In this document: positions 1-7,938 of the stretch, piece after piece
How the letters are laid out: each line of letters opens with the position of its first letter
Numbering within the stretch: the stretch's first letter is position 1
From: Bacillota bacterium
GTDB lineage: Bacteria; Bacillota; Clostridia; Peptostreptococcales; Anaerovoracaceae
Reading direction: 5' to 3'
Length of the DNA stretch: 64,000 nt
NCBI GenBank assembly: GCA_017941085.1
Contig: JAGAXF010000034.1
Span: 1 to 64,000 of the forward strand
Made by a program: the position numbers and the translations under genes
Notes under the pieces: generated by a model
Databases searched by the model: none
What the model was told of the DNA's origin: nothing
The model's input: only the letters and a program-made list of their open reading frames with translations

Positions 1-1
1 A

Positions 2-145
2 ATGCCAACAGACAAAAGCATAGCTGATACCTACAAGAGGATGACTGCTCAAGAAAAACTGTCAGAGTCAATTCCTACATGGGGTGATGCAGTTGTTTGG
101 GGCGAGCTTCATAGGACGTCAGATTATCCAGTGTATTGGGATTAG
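2..145 (+). CDS. 3' end of an unrecognised gene (partial at window edge)
   Basis: An open frame enters from the left edge and ends at a TAG at 143-145. About 47 codons are visible, ending in the residues DYPVYWD. The ATG at position 2 may be internal, since the true start probably lies outside the window. The codon use looks like that of the neighbours and the tail is rich in aromatic residues (WGDAVVWGELHR), so it reads as a real protein C-terminus. I do not recognise the family. No hairpin with a U-tract follows it before the converging MgtC-like gene 36 nt downstream. Confidence 0.5.
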   Translation: MPTDKSIADTYKRMTAQEKLSESIPTWGDAVVWGELHRTSDYPVYWD

Positions 146-180
146 CCATCAACGCTTTTTGTCCTATAACCCCTTTTTAA

Positions 181-843
181 TTACACCAGCTTAACTTGAT
201 TCACGCCATTTAGTTTTTCCAGTCTTTCGATTACCTGATTTGGAGTGGCTTCCTTGGATCCGGTTATGCCGGTTCTAAGAATCCACTGGGTGGCATTATC
301 CGTTGGGGCTATATTATTATCCGTCTGAACGAAGCTCATTTCCTGAAGGGCGTCGGAAATCTCCTTTAACTTTGCTCTTTCATCGATGACAAGCTCCAGG
401 TTCATTATGGTTTTGGCGTTGGAATAATTGAAATACTTAAATACGATTCTTTGTACGGCCAAAATGATTATTCCGCTTATGAGGCCGATTACGTAGAAGC
501 CCACGCCAAAGCAAAGACCGATGGCGGAGGTGGCCCAAATGCCGGCGGCAGTGGTTAATCCAAGAATAAGATCGTTCTTTACAAATATGATTCCGGCTCC
601 TAAGAAACCTACACCGGATACAACCTGTGCTGCAATTCTGGCATGGTCGGCTTCTGCACCATCAAAGCCGTATTTGGATACGATCATTATGAGGGCAGAG
701 GCCAGGGCTACAATGGCATGGGTTCTAATACCCGCATCCTTTGATCGGGTATGTCTTTCATAGCCTATTAACCCTCCCATAAAGGTGGCGCACAGTATTC
801 TTAATAGCCATTCTGGTTGAAAATTTAATAAATAATCTGTCAT
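181..843 (-). CDS. MgtC/SapB family membrane protein
   Basis: Inner-membrane protein of the MgtC/SapB family, some members of which inhibit the F-type ATPase or help survival at low Mg2+; the role here is not shown. The family core is clear: GGLIGYERHTRSKDAGIRTH near the N-terminus, several hydrophobic segments including GVGFLGAGIIF, and a small C-terminal cytoplasmic domain of about 75 residues. The frame opens upstream at a TTG (921), but the ATG at 843 gives 220 residues, the usual family length, and begins just before the first membrane helix. There is no Shine-Dalgarno before 843; instead a perfect extended -10 lies 9 nt upstream, suggesting a near-leaderless mRNA. An alternative ATG is at 864. 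It is divergent from the NhaC-like gene. Confidence 0.85.
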   Translation of the reverse strand: MTDYLLNFQPEWLLRILCATFMGGLIGYERHTRSKDAGIRTHAIVALASALIMIVSKYGFDGAEADHARIAAQVVSGVGFLGAGIIFVKNDLILGLTTAAGIWATSAIGLCFGVGFYVIGLISGIIILAVQRIVFKYFNYSNAKTIMNLELVIDERAKLKEISDALQEMSFVQTDNNIAPTDNATQWILRTGITGSKEATPNQVIERLEKLNGVNQVKLV

Positions 844-852
844 AACCCAAAC

Positions 853-858
853 ATTATA
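853..858 (-). promoter_or_regulatory. Extended -10 promoter element of the MgtC-like gene
   Basis: Read on the minus strand the sequence is TGGTATAAT, a perfect extended -10, with only a weak -35 (TTGAGT, 15 bp spacer). The hexamer ends 9 nt before the ATG at 843, so the predicted transcript start lies within a few bases of the start codon. Confidence 0.5.
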
Positions 859-903
859 CCACATTTCTGAATAACTCAAAAGTGAATCATAATTGAATCG
901 TAC

Positions 904-919
904 GAACCATATCTGGTTC
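904..919. repeat. Perfect inverted repeat in the mgtC-nhaC divergent region
   Basis: GAACCA-TATC-TGGTTC: two perfect 6-nt arms separated by 4 nt. It lies upstream of the predicted minus-strand promoter and about 45 bp from the plus-strand promoter of the NhaC-like gene, so it could be a protein-binding site. The spacing does not fit the LexA box (CGAAC-N4-GTTCG). Confidence 0.35.
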
Positions 920-964
920 AAATGAAAAGAGGGGTAATAGAGTTCACAGAATCTTCTTAATTCA

Positions 965-993
965 TTGACGCAATTATTTGTAAGTGCTAAAAT
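965..993 (+). promoter_or_regulatory. Sigma-A type promoter of the NhaC-like gene
   Basis: TTGACG (965-970), a 17 bp spacer, then TAAAAT (988-993). The predicted start near 1000 gives a leader of about 59 nt, in which I see no riboswitch-like structure. Confidence 0.7.
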
Positions 994-1058
994 TTTTGTA
1001 TGGATTGTATTAGTTGTTACTTATTGTAGAAGGACTTATTCAAAGGAGGACAGAATTC

Positions 1059-2696
1059 ATGAAAAGCTTCAAGTCAAGGCTTGTCTTCGTGATCGCTATG
1101 ACACTGCTGTTAGTTGCAGCTCTTCCAATCATAGCTTTTGCTGAAGAAGAGGCTGAATACGTACCTAATTTATACGGTACTATTTTTGCCTTGTTGCCAC
1201 CAGTAATCGCTATCGCTCTCGCACTTATTACAAAAGAAGTTTATAGTTCATTATTCATCGGAATTCTCAGTGGTGCCGTCCTATGGTCAATAGGTGGTCA
1301 GGGATTCTTTGGAATTCTTGAACATGTTATGAACGACGGTATCGTTGGAAACGTGGCAGACTCATACAATGTAGGTATTTTGGTCTTCCTTGTTCTCCTG
1401 GGATGGCTGGTTGCCATGATGAATAAAACCGGCGCTTCCGGAGCCTTCGGTGTTTGGGCTGAGAATCGTATTAAAACAAAGACCGGTGCATCCTTTGCCA
1501 CCATCGCATTGGGCTGCTTAATCTTTGTTGACGACTATTTCAACTGCCTTACAGTTGGATCCGTAATGCGTCCCGTAACAGATAAGCATAAGATTTCAAG
1601 AGCAAAGTTGGCATACTTAATCGATGCTACAGCAGCTCCTGTATGTATCATAGCTCCGGTATCATCCTGGGCTGCAGCTGTTGTAGGCTTTGTTGAAGGG
1701 GATGACGGATTCCTAAGATTCCTAAAGTGCATACCATATAACTATTATGCAATCTTAACCTTAGTTATGATGATATTCCTGGTACTGTTTAAGTTTGACT
1801 ATGGTCCAATGAAGACTCACGAACTGAATGCAGCCCACGGAGATCTGTATACAACAGAAGACAGACCTTATGCTGATGCCGGAGATGACAAGGTTCAGGG
1901 TAAGGGACAGGTTAAGGACATGGTAGTTCCTGTAGTAGTACTCATCGTACTCTGCATTATATTCTTGCTTTACTCAGGTGGATTCTTCGATGGCGAAGGC
2001 GTTATCGATTCATTCTCCAATGCAGACGCAGCAGTTGGTCTTTCCATGGGTAGCATGCTTGCTCTGATCTTCGCTGTAATCTGGTATGTAGGTAGACGTG
2101 TTCTTTCCTTCAAAGATGCAATGGAATGCTTCCCTGAAGGATTTAAGGCCATGGCTCCTGCTATCATGATTCTCACATTTGCTTGGACACTTAAGACAAT
2201 GACTGACAGCCTGGGAGCAAAGCAGTTCGTTGCTGAATTGGTAGAGGGAAGTGCAGCAGGAATGCAGGCCATGCTTCCGGCTATCATATTTGCTATAGCA
2301 GTAGGTCTATCCTTCGCAACAGGTACATCCTGGGGTACATTCGGAATCCTGATTCCAATTGTAATTCCAATATTCGAAGGACACGACACATTGATTTCAC
2401 TTTCAATGGCAGCATGTATGGCCGGTGCCGTATGCGGCGACCACTGCTCACCAATTTCTGATACAACAATCATGGCTTCTGCAGGTGCACAGTCCAACCA
2501 TATTAACCACGTAAATACACAGCTTCCATATGCACTGACAGTAGCAGCTGTATCCTTTGTAGCATACATTATTTCCGGTATTCTTCCGGAAGGAGCAAAG
2601 ATTATTGGTCTTCCAATTGCAATTGCCCTCATGATCGGAACAATGCTGGTTCTCAAGAACACTATAGGTAAGGGTTCTGAAGAAGAATATGCCTAA
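1059..2696 (+). CDS. NhaC-family Na+/H+ antiporter
   Basis: Integral membrane cation/proton or substrate/proton antiporter of the NhaC superfamily (Na_H_antiporter domain), 545 residues. The signature stretch SWGTFGILIPIVIPI near residue 420 and GDHCSPISDTTIMAS near residue 460 are diagnostic. About eleven further hydrophobic segments are visible, and the first helix ends in a signal-peptide-like IIAFAEEE, as often seen in Clostridia members. The start is the ATG at 1059, preceded by AAAGGAGG (1042-1049); the frame extends upstream to 1014 but has no ribosome binding site there. Whether it carries Na+ or an organic substrate such as malate/lactate or an amino acid cannot be read from the sequence. 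It is a single gene between its own promoter and a hairpin terminator. Confidence 0.9.
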   Translation: MKSFKSRLVFVIAMTLLLVAALPIIAFAEEEAEYVPNLYGTIFALLPPVIAIALALITKEVYSSLFIGILSGAVLWSIGGQGFFGILEHVMNDGIVGNVADSYNVGILVFLVLLGWLVAMMNKTGASGAFGVWAENRIKTKTGASFATIALGCLIFVDDYFNCLTVGSVMRPVTDKHKISRAKLAYLIDATAAPVCIIAPVSSWAAAVVGFVEGDDGFLRFLKCIPYNYYAILTLVMMIFLVLFKFDYGPMKTHELNAAHGDLYTTEDRPYADAGDDKVQGKGQVKDMVVPVVVLIVLCIIFLLYSGGFFDGEGVIDSFSNADAAVGLSMGSMLALIFAVIWYVGRRVLSFKDAMECFPEGFKAMAPAIMILTFAWTLKTMTDSLGAKQFVAELVEGSAAGMQAMLPAIIFAIAVGLSFATGTSWGTFGILIPIVIPIFEGHDTLISLSMAACMAGAVCGDHCSPISDTTIMASAGAQSNHINHVNTQLPYALTVAAVSFVAYIISGILPEGAKIIGLPIAIALMIGTMLVLKNTIGKGSEEEYA

Positions 2697-2744
2697 GGAT
2701 GGCTAAAGGAAAAGATTGTTGCAAAGTGAAAAATATTAGTTGAA

Positions 2745-2769
2745 AAAGGGCGGCGACATGCCGCCCTTT
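2745..2769 (+). terminator. Hairpin after the NhaC-like gene
   Basis: A perfect 10-bp stem AAAGGGCGGC/GCCGCCCTTT with a 5-nt loop. The U-tract is short and interrupted (TTTAAAG), so it may be a weak terminator. Confidence 0.65.
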
Positions 2770-2811
2770 AAAGTTAAATCAATAGGTGTAATAATCTCAC
2801 ATAATTTTTTA

Positions 2812-2842
2812 TTTACAAATTGTCAGAATAATGTGATATAAT
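2812..2842 (+). promoter_or_regulatory. Candidate promoter of the CarD-like gene
   Basis: TTTACA (2812-2817) and an extended -10 TGATATAAT (hexamer 2837-2842). The spacer is long (19 bp), but the extended -10 is perfect. Confidence 0.5.
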
Positions 2843-2893
2843 ATATACAGATAAATAGGCATTTCCCAAGCGATAAGGAGTAGTGATCATCCA

Positions 2894-3397
2894 ATGTTCA
2901 AGGAAGGCGAGCTTGTCATGTACGGCGGAATGGGAGTCTGTAAGGTTGAAAAAATCGGCAGACCCGATTTTGCTGAACCGGATGATGATACTCAATTTTA
3001 TTTTTTGGAACCCCTTTACAAAAGCGGCATTTTCTATGTTCCGGTAAAAAGCCGGAAAGCCTCACTCAGAAAGGTTATTTCAAAAAAAGAGGCGAAGAAC
3101 CTAATGGAAAATCTGGATGATGTTAAGTGGGAAATATATTCAAATCCCAGTATTCAGAAGCTTTCTCAGCACTACCAAAGCATTATAGACAACCACGATT
3201 GCAAGGAGCTAATATCTTTAATTAAGTCTATTATAGAAAAGGAAGTTGAAGCCCAGTCCAAGAACAAGAAATTGGGGCAGATAGATAAGCGATTTAGGAA
3301 GAAGGCTGAGGAGCTGGTTTATGGAGAACTGGCAGCAGTTCTGAAAATGGATAGAGAAAAAATAGAGAGCATTATTAGTGAAGGGCTCCAGTCCTAA
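2894..3397 (+). CDS. CarD/CdnL-family transcriptional regulator
   Basis: 167-residue protein of the CarD/CdnL/TRCF family. The N-terminal Tudor-like RNA-polymerase-interacting domain is visible at residues 1-60 (FKEGELVMYGGMGVCKVEKI, then FYFLEPLYKSGIFYVPV). An alpha-helical, basic C-terminal region follows, as in proteins that bind the RNAP beta subunit and stabilise open promoter complexes. This form replaces the usual VYPxHGVG with MYGGMGVC, as is common in Clostridia homologues. AAGGAG at 2875-2880 lies 13 nt before the ATG, slightly long. It is monocistronic, with its own promoter and a strong terminator. It probably acts as a general rather than a local regulator. Confidence 0.88.
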   Translation: MFKEGELVMYGGMGVCKVEKIGRPDFAEPDDDTQFYFLEPLYKSGIFYVPVKSRKASLRKVISKKEAKNLMENLDDVKWEIYSNPSIQKLSQHYQSIIDNHDCKELISLIKSIIEKEVEAQSKNKKLGQIDKRFRKKAEELVYGELAAVLKMDREKIESIISEGLQS

Positions 3398-3417
3398 AGT
3401 TCACTAAACCATAGTTA

Positions 3418-3450
3418 ACCTTTTCCCCTTTGGGGAAGGGTATTTTTTTT
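3418..3450 (+). terminator. Rho-independent terminator after the CarD-like gene
   Basis: A stem with four G-C pairs (CCCC/GGGG), a one-base bulge and six more pairs including a G-U, a TTT loop, and then T8 at 3443-3450. Confidence 0.85.
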
Positions 3451-3481
3451 GGAATTTAAGGGTTTTCTTATGTAAAATATA

Positions 3482-3509
3482 TTGACTATATGAATATATC
3501 GTATATAAT
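3482..3509 (+). promoter_or_regulatory. Promoter of the XRE-potABCD operon
   Basis: TTGACT (3482-3487), a 16 bp spacer, TATAAT (3504-3509). The predicted start near 3516 places the adjacent inverted repeat directly downstream of +1. Confidence 0.75.
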
Positions 3510-3521
3510 CGTAGGTGCAAA

Positions 3522-3549
3522 GTTTAGAAATACTAAACATAAGGTTTAG
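3522..3549 (+). promoter_or_regulatory. Candidate operator: GTTTAG inverted repeat plus a third half-site
   Basis: GTTTAG-N5-CTAAAC (3522-3538) followed by another GTTTAG at 3544-3549. The site sits between the predicted transcript start and the ATG of the XRE-cupin regulator, a typical place for autorepression by a helix-turn-helix protein. Assignment to that regulator is inference from position. Confidence 0.55.
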
Positions 3550-3560
3550 AAAGGGAAAAG

Positions 3561-4103
3561 ATGTCGACTACGGATATAGGCGCAAAAATTAAAGAGCTGA
3601 GGATTATTAATGGCCTTACTCAGGAAGAGCTGGCAGATAGAGCCGAGCTTACCAAGGGCTATATTTCTCAGATTGAAAGAAACCACACTTCGCCTTCTAT
3701 TTCTACCTTAGAGGATATTCTTCTGGCTCTTGGAGTAACTCCCGAGGAGTTTTTCAGAAACACAACCAACGAACAAATCGTCTTTGGAAATGAAGATTAT
3801 TTCGAAAAGGTGGATAGGGATCTTAACAATAAGATTGAGTGGATTATTCCAAATGCTCAGAAGAATGCCATGGAGCCCATCTTCATGACCTTTGGTCCCG
3901 GAGGCAGCTCTTATCCCGACAACCCCCACGAAGGTGAGGAGTTTGGCTATGTGGTAAGTGGAGAAATCATAATCCACATAGGCGACAAGATTTACCGAGC
4001 AAAGTCAGGTGAATCCTTTTACTACAAGGCAGACAGAACCCACTATATTACCTCCAAAAAAGGAGCAAAGGTAATCTGGGTCAGCACACCCCCAAGCTTT
4101 TAA
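3561..4103 (+). CDS. XRE-family regulator with C-terminal cupin domain (PuuR-like)
   Basis: 180 residues. Residues 8-62 form an XRE helix-turn-helix (IKELRIINGLTQEELADRAE, then ISQIERNHTSPSISTLEDI), and about 105-175 form a cupin sensor barrel (HEGEEFGYVVSGEIIIHIGD). This architecture is shared with the putrescine regulator PuuR and many ligand-sensing repressors. The gene sits 5' of potA, in the same direction and 26 nt away, so it most likely senses a polyamine or related amine and controls the importer and itself through the GTTTAG sites ahead of it. AAGGGAAAAG precedes the ATG at 3561. The ligand is inferred from context only. Confidence 0.9.
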   Translation: MSTTDIGAKIKELRIINGLTQEELADRAELTKGYISQIERNHTSPSISTLEDILLALGVTPEEFFRNTTNEQIVFGNEDYFEKVDRDLNNKIEWIIPNAQKNAMEPIFMTFGPGGSSYPDNPHEGEEFGYVVSGEIIIHIGDKIYRAKSGESFYYKADRTHYITSKKGAKVIWVSTPPSF

Positions 4104-4129
4104 GATAATTGTTAAATGGAGATAGATAC

Positions 4130-5200
4130 ATGGCTTCTTTGATAGAACTAAGGAATATAAGTAAATCTTTTGAGGACACTTTGGTGCTGGATGATTTTAG
4201 TCTTTCCGTTGAGGAAAACGAATTCATTACTTTGCTGGGACCCTCGGGTTGCGGAAAAACTACCACCTTAAGAATAGTGGGAGGTTTTGAAACTCCGGAC
4301 AAGGGCAGGGTATATTTCCAGGGGCAGGATATTACCGATGTCCCTCCCAACAAAAGACATATCAATACGGTGTTTCAGAAATACGCTCTCTTCCCGCATA
4401 TGAACGTGGGAGAGAATATTGCCTTTGGTTTAAAAATCAGCGGTAAAAGCGATGAGTATATTAAGGACAAGATTAAATATGCCTTGAAGCTGGTTAACCT
4501 TTCGGGCTACGAGAACAGAAAGATAGATCAGCTTTCCGGTGGCCAGCAGCAAAGAATCGCCATGGCAAGGGCTATTGTAAACGAACCACAGGTGCTTCTG
4601 CTGGATGAGCCCTTGGGAGCATTGGACCTTAAGCTTAGACAGGAAATGCAGTACGAGCTTATTAAGCTTAAGAACGAGCTGGGAATAACCTTCCTCTATG
4701 TAACTCACGATCAGGAGGAAGCTCTTACCATGAGCGACAAGGTTGTGGTAATGAATGGTGGATACATTCAGCAGATGGGAACTCCGGAGGAAATCTACAA
4801 CGAACCGGAAAACGCCTTTGTAGCCGACTTTATCGGTGACAGCAATATTATCGATGCTGTTATGGTGGAGGATAAAAAGGTTAAGATAGGTGAAACAATC
4901 TTTGATTGCGTGGATACTGGCTTCGGCAGAAATAAACCTGTGGACGTTATGATAAGACCGGAGGACATAATCATCGGAAAGCCGGGACAGGGGAGAATCG
5001 ATGGGGTTGTTACTCACAATATCTTTATCGGTGTGTATTACGAGATGGAAATTGAGGCCGGGGGTTTCACCTGGCTTGCGCAGAATACCACCAGCTATCC
5101 TGTGGGGACAGAGGTAAGCATCGACGTAATACCTTTTAACATTCAGATAATGAATAAGCCCAAGACCAAGGAAGAGGAGGCTATCGAGGTTGATCTATAA
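4130..5200 (+). CDS. potA: Spermidine/putrescine ABC importer ATPase PotA
   Basis: 356-residue ABC ATPase that energises polyamine uptake. Walker A GPSGCGKTT is at about residues 35-43, the signature LSGGQQQR near 133, Walker B LLLDEP near 156, and the switch histidine in VTHDQEEA near 190. A C-terminal TOBE domain (PVDVMIRPEDIIIG onward) is typical of PotA/CUT1-type ATPases. The start is the ATG at 4130, preceded by TGGAGA with a 7-nt gap; the frame is open from a TTG at 4109 without a ribosome binding site. The gene is followed by potB with an 11-nt overlap, inside the operon headed by the XRE-cupin regulator. Confidence 0.95.
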   Translation: MASLIELRNISKSFEDTLVLDDFSLSVEENEFITLLGPSGCGKTTTLRIVGGFETPDKGRVYFQGQDITDVPPNKRHINTVFQKYALFPHMNVGENIAFGLKISGKSDEYIKDKIKYALKLVNLSGYENRKIDQLSGGQQQRIAMARAIVNEPQVLLLDEPLGALDLKLRQEMQYELIKLKNELGITFLYVTHDQEEALTMSDKVVVMNGGYIQQMGTPEEIYNEPENAFVADFIGDSNIIDAVMVEDKKVKIGETIFDCVDTGFGRNKPVDVMIRPEDIIIGKPGQGRIDGVVTHNIFIGVYYEMEIEAGGFTWLAQNTTSYPVGTEVSIDVIPFNIQIMNKPKTKEEEAIEVDL

Positions 5201-6005
5201 GAAGTCCTTTACAATTCCCTTCATAGTATTCGTAATAGCAGGGACTATTATTCCACTTTTTGTCATTGCCTTTTATGGGCTTACAGACAGAAGCGGAACC
5301 TTTACCTTTGAAAACATTACAGCTATTCTAAGTGCTGAGCATTCAAAGGCCCTTTGGCTTTCACTGCTTTTGGCCTTTATCAGCACTTTGATTTGCTTGC
5401 TTTTGGCACTTCCCTTGGCTTTGATTCTGAAAAACAGTTCCCTTGGCAAAAAGGGATTCATGGTTTTTATATTTGTGCTTCCCATGTGGATGAATTTTCT
5501 TTTACGTACCATGGCCTGGAGGGTGCTGCTGGAAAGAGGAGGACTGATTAACGATATTCTTTCCCTCCTTCACCTACCGGCTCTTCAGATTATCAATACA
5601 CCTGTTGCCATTGTTTTGGGCATGGTTTATGACTTCTTGCCCTTTATGGTGCTTCCAATTTACAACGCTATGTTAAAAATAGGGGATGACGTAATTGAAG
5701 CTGCCTATGATTTGGGGGCGACCAAATCAAAGGTTCTTACCAGCGTCATCTTGCCCCTTTCTGTGCCGGGAATAGCCAGCGGTATAACCATGGTTTTCGT
5801 TCCCTCTCTTACCACCTTTGCTATTTCCAATATGCTGGGTGGAGGAAAGATAAATCTCATAGGAAATATAATCGAGCAGGAATTTACTACCGCAGGAAAT
5901 TGGAATTTAGGTTCCGGCCTTTCCCTTATTATGATGATCTTCATTTTGGTAAGTATGGCCTTCCTATCAAAGATGGATAAAAACGGAGAGGGGGTACTGA
6001 TATGA
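5190..6005 (+). CDS. potB: Spermidine/putrescine ABC permease PotB
   Basis: 271-residue inner-membrane permease with about six transmembrane segments and the EAA loop (EAAYDLGATKSKVLTSVILP) that docks to PotA. It starts with TTG at 5190, inside the last codons of potA; GAGGAGG lies at 5174-5180 with a 9-nt gap, and translational coupling is likely. The stop codon overlaps the potC start in an ATGA arrangement. It pairs with PotC to make the transmembrane channel. Confidence 0.93.
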   Translation: MIYKKSFTIPFIVFVIAGTIIPLFVIAFYGLTDRSGTFTFENITAILSAEHSKALWLSLLLAFISTLICLLLALPLALILKNSSLGKKGFMVFIFVLPMWMNFLLRTMAWRVLLERGGLINDILSLLHLPALQIINTPVAIVLGMVYDFLPFMVLPIYNAMLKIGDDVIEAAYDLGATKSKVLTSVILPLSVPGIASGITMVFVPSLTTFAISNMLGGGKINLIGNIIEQEFTTAGNWNLGSGLSLIMMIFILVSMAFLSKMDKNGEGVLI

Positions 6006-6796
6006 CGGAATCAAGATTTAGCAGTATCCTTAAGAAGGTTTATCTGATTTTCATTTTGATATTCCTTTATCTTCCCATCGGAACCTTAATTGTGCTTTCC
6101 TTTAATAAGAGTAAGTCCATGTCTGTATGGACCGGATTTACCACCAGCTGGTATTCCGATATGTTTAGAAACTCTCAGATTATGGAAGCCATTTGGAATA
6201 CCTTTTCCATAGCCATAGTATCCGCCACAATAGCCACCATAGTCGGAACCTTGGCTTGTGCCGGCCTTATGGCCATGAGTAAAAGAAGCAAGAATGTGCT
6301 TATGGGTCTAAACAATATTCCTCTTCTGAATGCGGATATTGTTATAGGTATTTCTCTTATGATGACCTTCCTGGTTTTTGGTATTTCTTTATCCTGGGGA
6401 ACAGTGCTTCTGTCCCACGTAACCTTTGGAATACCTTATGTGATTTTATCGGTGCTTCCAAAGTTTAAGCAACTCACTCCCAATGCCTATGAGGCGGCTT
6501 TGGATTTGGGAGCAACTCCTGCCTATGCCTTTAGGAAGGTGGTGCTTCCGGATATACGTCCCGGTATAGTGTCAGGATTTCTTCTGGCCTTTACCATGTC
6601 GGTGGATGATTTTGTTATTACTCACTTCACAAGAGGTGCAGGAATAAATACCATTTCCACTTTGATCTATAGCCAGGTGAAGGTGGGAATAAGACCTACA
6701 TTGTTTGCTCTTTCAACGATTATATTTGTTGTAGTTTTAATAATACTCGTTGCAGCAAACTTCATTTCCAACAAGAATGGAAATGAGGCCAACTAA
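6002..6796 (+). CDS. potC: Spermidine/putrescine ABC permease PotC
   Basis: 264-residue second permease subunit with about six membrane segments and an EAA motif (EAALDLGATPAYAFRKVVLP). The region MSVDDFVITHFTRGAGINT, conserved in PotC, is present near residue 200. The start ATG at 6002 overlaps the potB stop (ATGA). It is the fourth gene of the regulator-potABCD operon. Confidence 0.93.
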   Translation: MTESRFSSILKKVYLIFILIFLYLPIGTLIVLSFNKSKSMSVWTGFTTSWYSDMFRNSQIMEAIWNTFSIAIVSATIATIVGTLACAGLMAMSKRSKNVLMGLNNIPLLNADIVIGISLMMTFLVFGISLSWGTVLLSHVTFGIPYVILSVLPKFKQLTPNAYEAALDLGATPAYAFRKVVLPDIRPGIVSGFLLAFTMSVDDFVITHFTRGAGINTISTLIYSQVKVGIRPTLFALSTIIFVVVLIILVAANFISNKNGNEAN

Positions 6797-6815
6797 GTTT
6801 AAAGGAGATAGTTAG

Positions 6816-7895
6816 ATGACAAGGAAAAGATTTTTCGCACTGGTTGCAGCCCTTATGATGGTTGTAATGGTACTTTCCTCCTGTGGCAGCAAAGGTGGAG
6901 AAAATGGAGAAGTAAGGGTTTATTGCTTTGGTGACTATATTGATCCTGAACTGATAGGGGAGTTCGAAGCAGAAACCGGAATTAAGGTTATTATGGATAC
7001 CTTTGATACCAATGAAGAAATGTATCCGGTGGTCTCTAACCGCAGTGTGAACTATGATGTTATCTGCTGCTCAGATTATATGATTGAAAAACTTATTTCC
7101 GAGGATGCTCTGTATGATTTTAGCAGCGGTGAATTTGGACCGCTGTCTTCCATGGAGAACTATGGAAATTTGGACAGCAAATATCTGACCATTGCTGAGG
7201 CCTGCGACCCCGGTAACAAATATGCGGTTCCTCATACCTATGGAACCTTAGGTATTCTCTATAATACAGAAAACATTGCTGAGGGAGAAATAACTTCCTG
7301 GAAGGATCTTTGGAAGGAAGAGTATTCTCAGAAGATCGTTATGCCGGACAGCATGAGGGATACCTTTGCTATAGCATTGAAGGCAAAGGGATATTCTATC
7401 AATACAACTAACGAAGCGGAACTAAAAGAAGCTACGGAATATTTGGAGGAGCAAAAACCTTTGGTTTACACCTATGCCAACGACTCTGCCAGAGATTTAG
7501 CCATCGGCAATTCTGCTGATCTGGTAGTTGTATGGAACGGAGAGGTTCTCTATTCCCAGGAAGAAAACGAAAATCTGGAGTTTGTAATTCCGAAAGAAGG
7601 AACAGAGGAGTTTATGGATTTTTGGGCAGTTCCTTCCTATGCACAGAATGTGGAAAATGCCATGAAGTGGATTAATTTTATGCTCAGTGAAGATGCTGCA
7701 TTAAGAAACTTCGATTATCTTACATATTCAATTCCAAACAAAGCAGTTATAGATGAAGTATCCTCCGACCAGAAGCAGATGTCCTATCTATTCCCGGAGG
7801 AAGGTGTCCTATCAAAGTGCGAAACCTTAAAGAGTCTTGGTCCTGATAATGACGACATGTACAGTCAATACTGGAAGGAATTTAAAGCTTCCTAA
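6816..7895 (+). CDS. potD: Spermidine/putrescine-binding lipoprotein PotD
   Basis: 359-residue extracellular solute-binding lipoprotein. A signal peptide ends in the lipobox LSSC, with the lipidated cysteine at residue 23. The mature protein is a PotD/PotF-type family 1 binding protein: VYCFGDYIDPELIGEFEAET at the start, YDVICCSDYMIEKLI, and PHTYGTLGILYN later. AAAGGAGATAG precedes the ATG. It is the last gene of the importer operon; no terminator hairpin follows, so some readthrough into the DUF5685 gene is possible. Specificity (spermidine, putrescine or both) cannot be read. Confidence 0.93.
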   Translation: MTRKRFFALVAALMMVVMVLSSCGSKGGENGEVRVYCFGDYIDPELIGEFEAETGIKVIMDTFDTNEEMYPVVSNRSVNYDVICCSDYMIEKLISEDALYDFSSGEFGPLSSMENYGNLDSKYLTIAEACDPGNKYAVPHTYGTLGILYNTENIAEGEITSWKDLWKEEYSQKIVMPDSMRDTFAIALKAKGYSINTTNEAELKEATEYLEEQKPLVYTYANDSARDLAIGNSADLVVVWNGEVLYSQEENENLEFVIPKEGTEEFMDFWAVPSYAQNVENAMKWINFMLSEDAALRNFDYLTYSIPNKAVIDEVSSDQKQMSYLFPEEGVLSKCETLKSLGPDNDDMYSQYWKEFKAS

Positions 7896-7919
7896 TTTAA
7901 GTAGGATTTAGGTGGGGCG

Positions 7920-7925
7920 TATATT
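7920..7925 (+). promoter_or_regulatory. Possible -10 element of the DUF5685 gene
   Basis: TATATT 13 nt before the ATG at 7939, with a weak -35 (TTAAGT). There is no clear Shine-Dalgarno in between. If used, it would give a very short leader. Confidence 0.25.
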
Positions 7926-7938
7926 CTAGAGTTACAAC

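Noticed and set aside
904-919. LexA box near the MgtC-like gene
   Set aside because: The arms are GAACCA/TGGTTC, too widely spaced for CGAAC-N4-GTTCG; kept only as an unassigned inverted repeat.
1970-2662. 230-residue antisense frame inside the NhaC-like gene
   Set aside because: A shadow of the real gene: composition is Ile/Ala/Pro-rich as expected from reversed membrane-protein codons, and it has no start signals.
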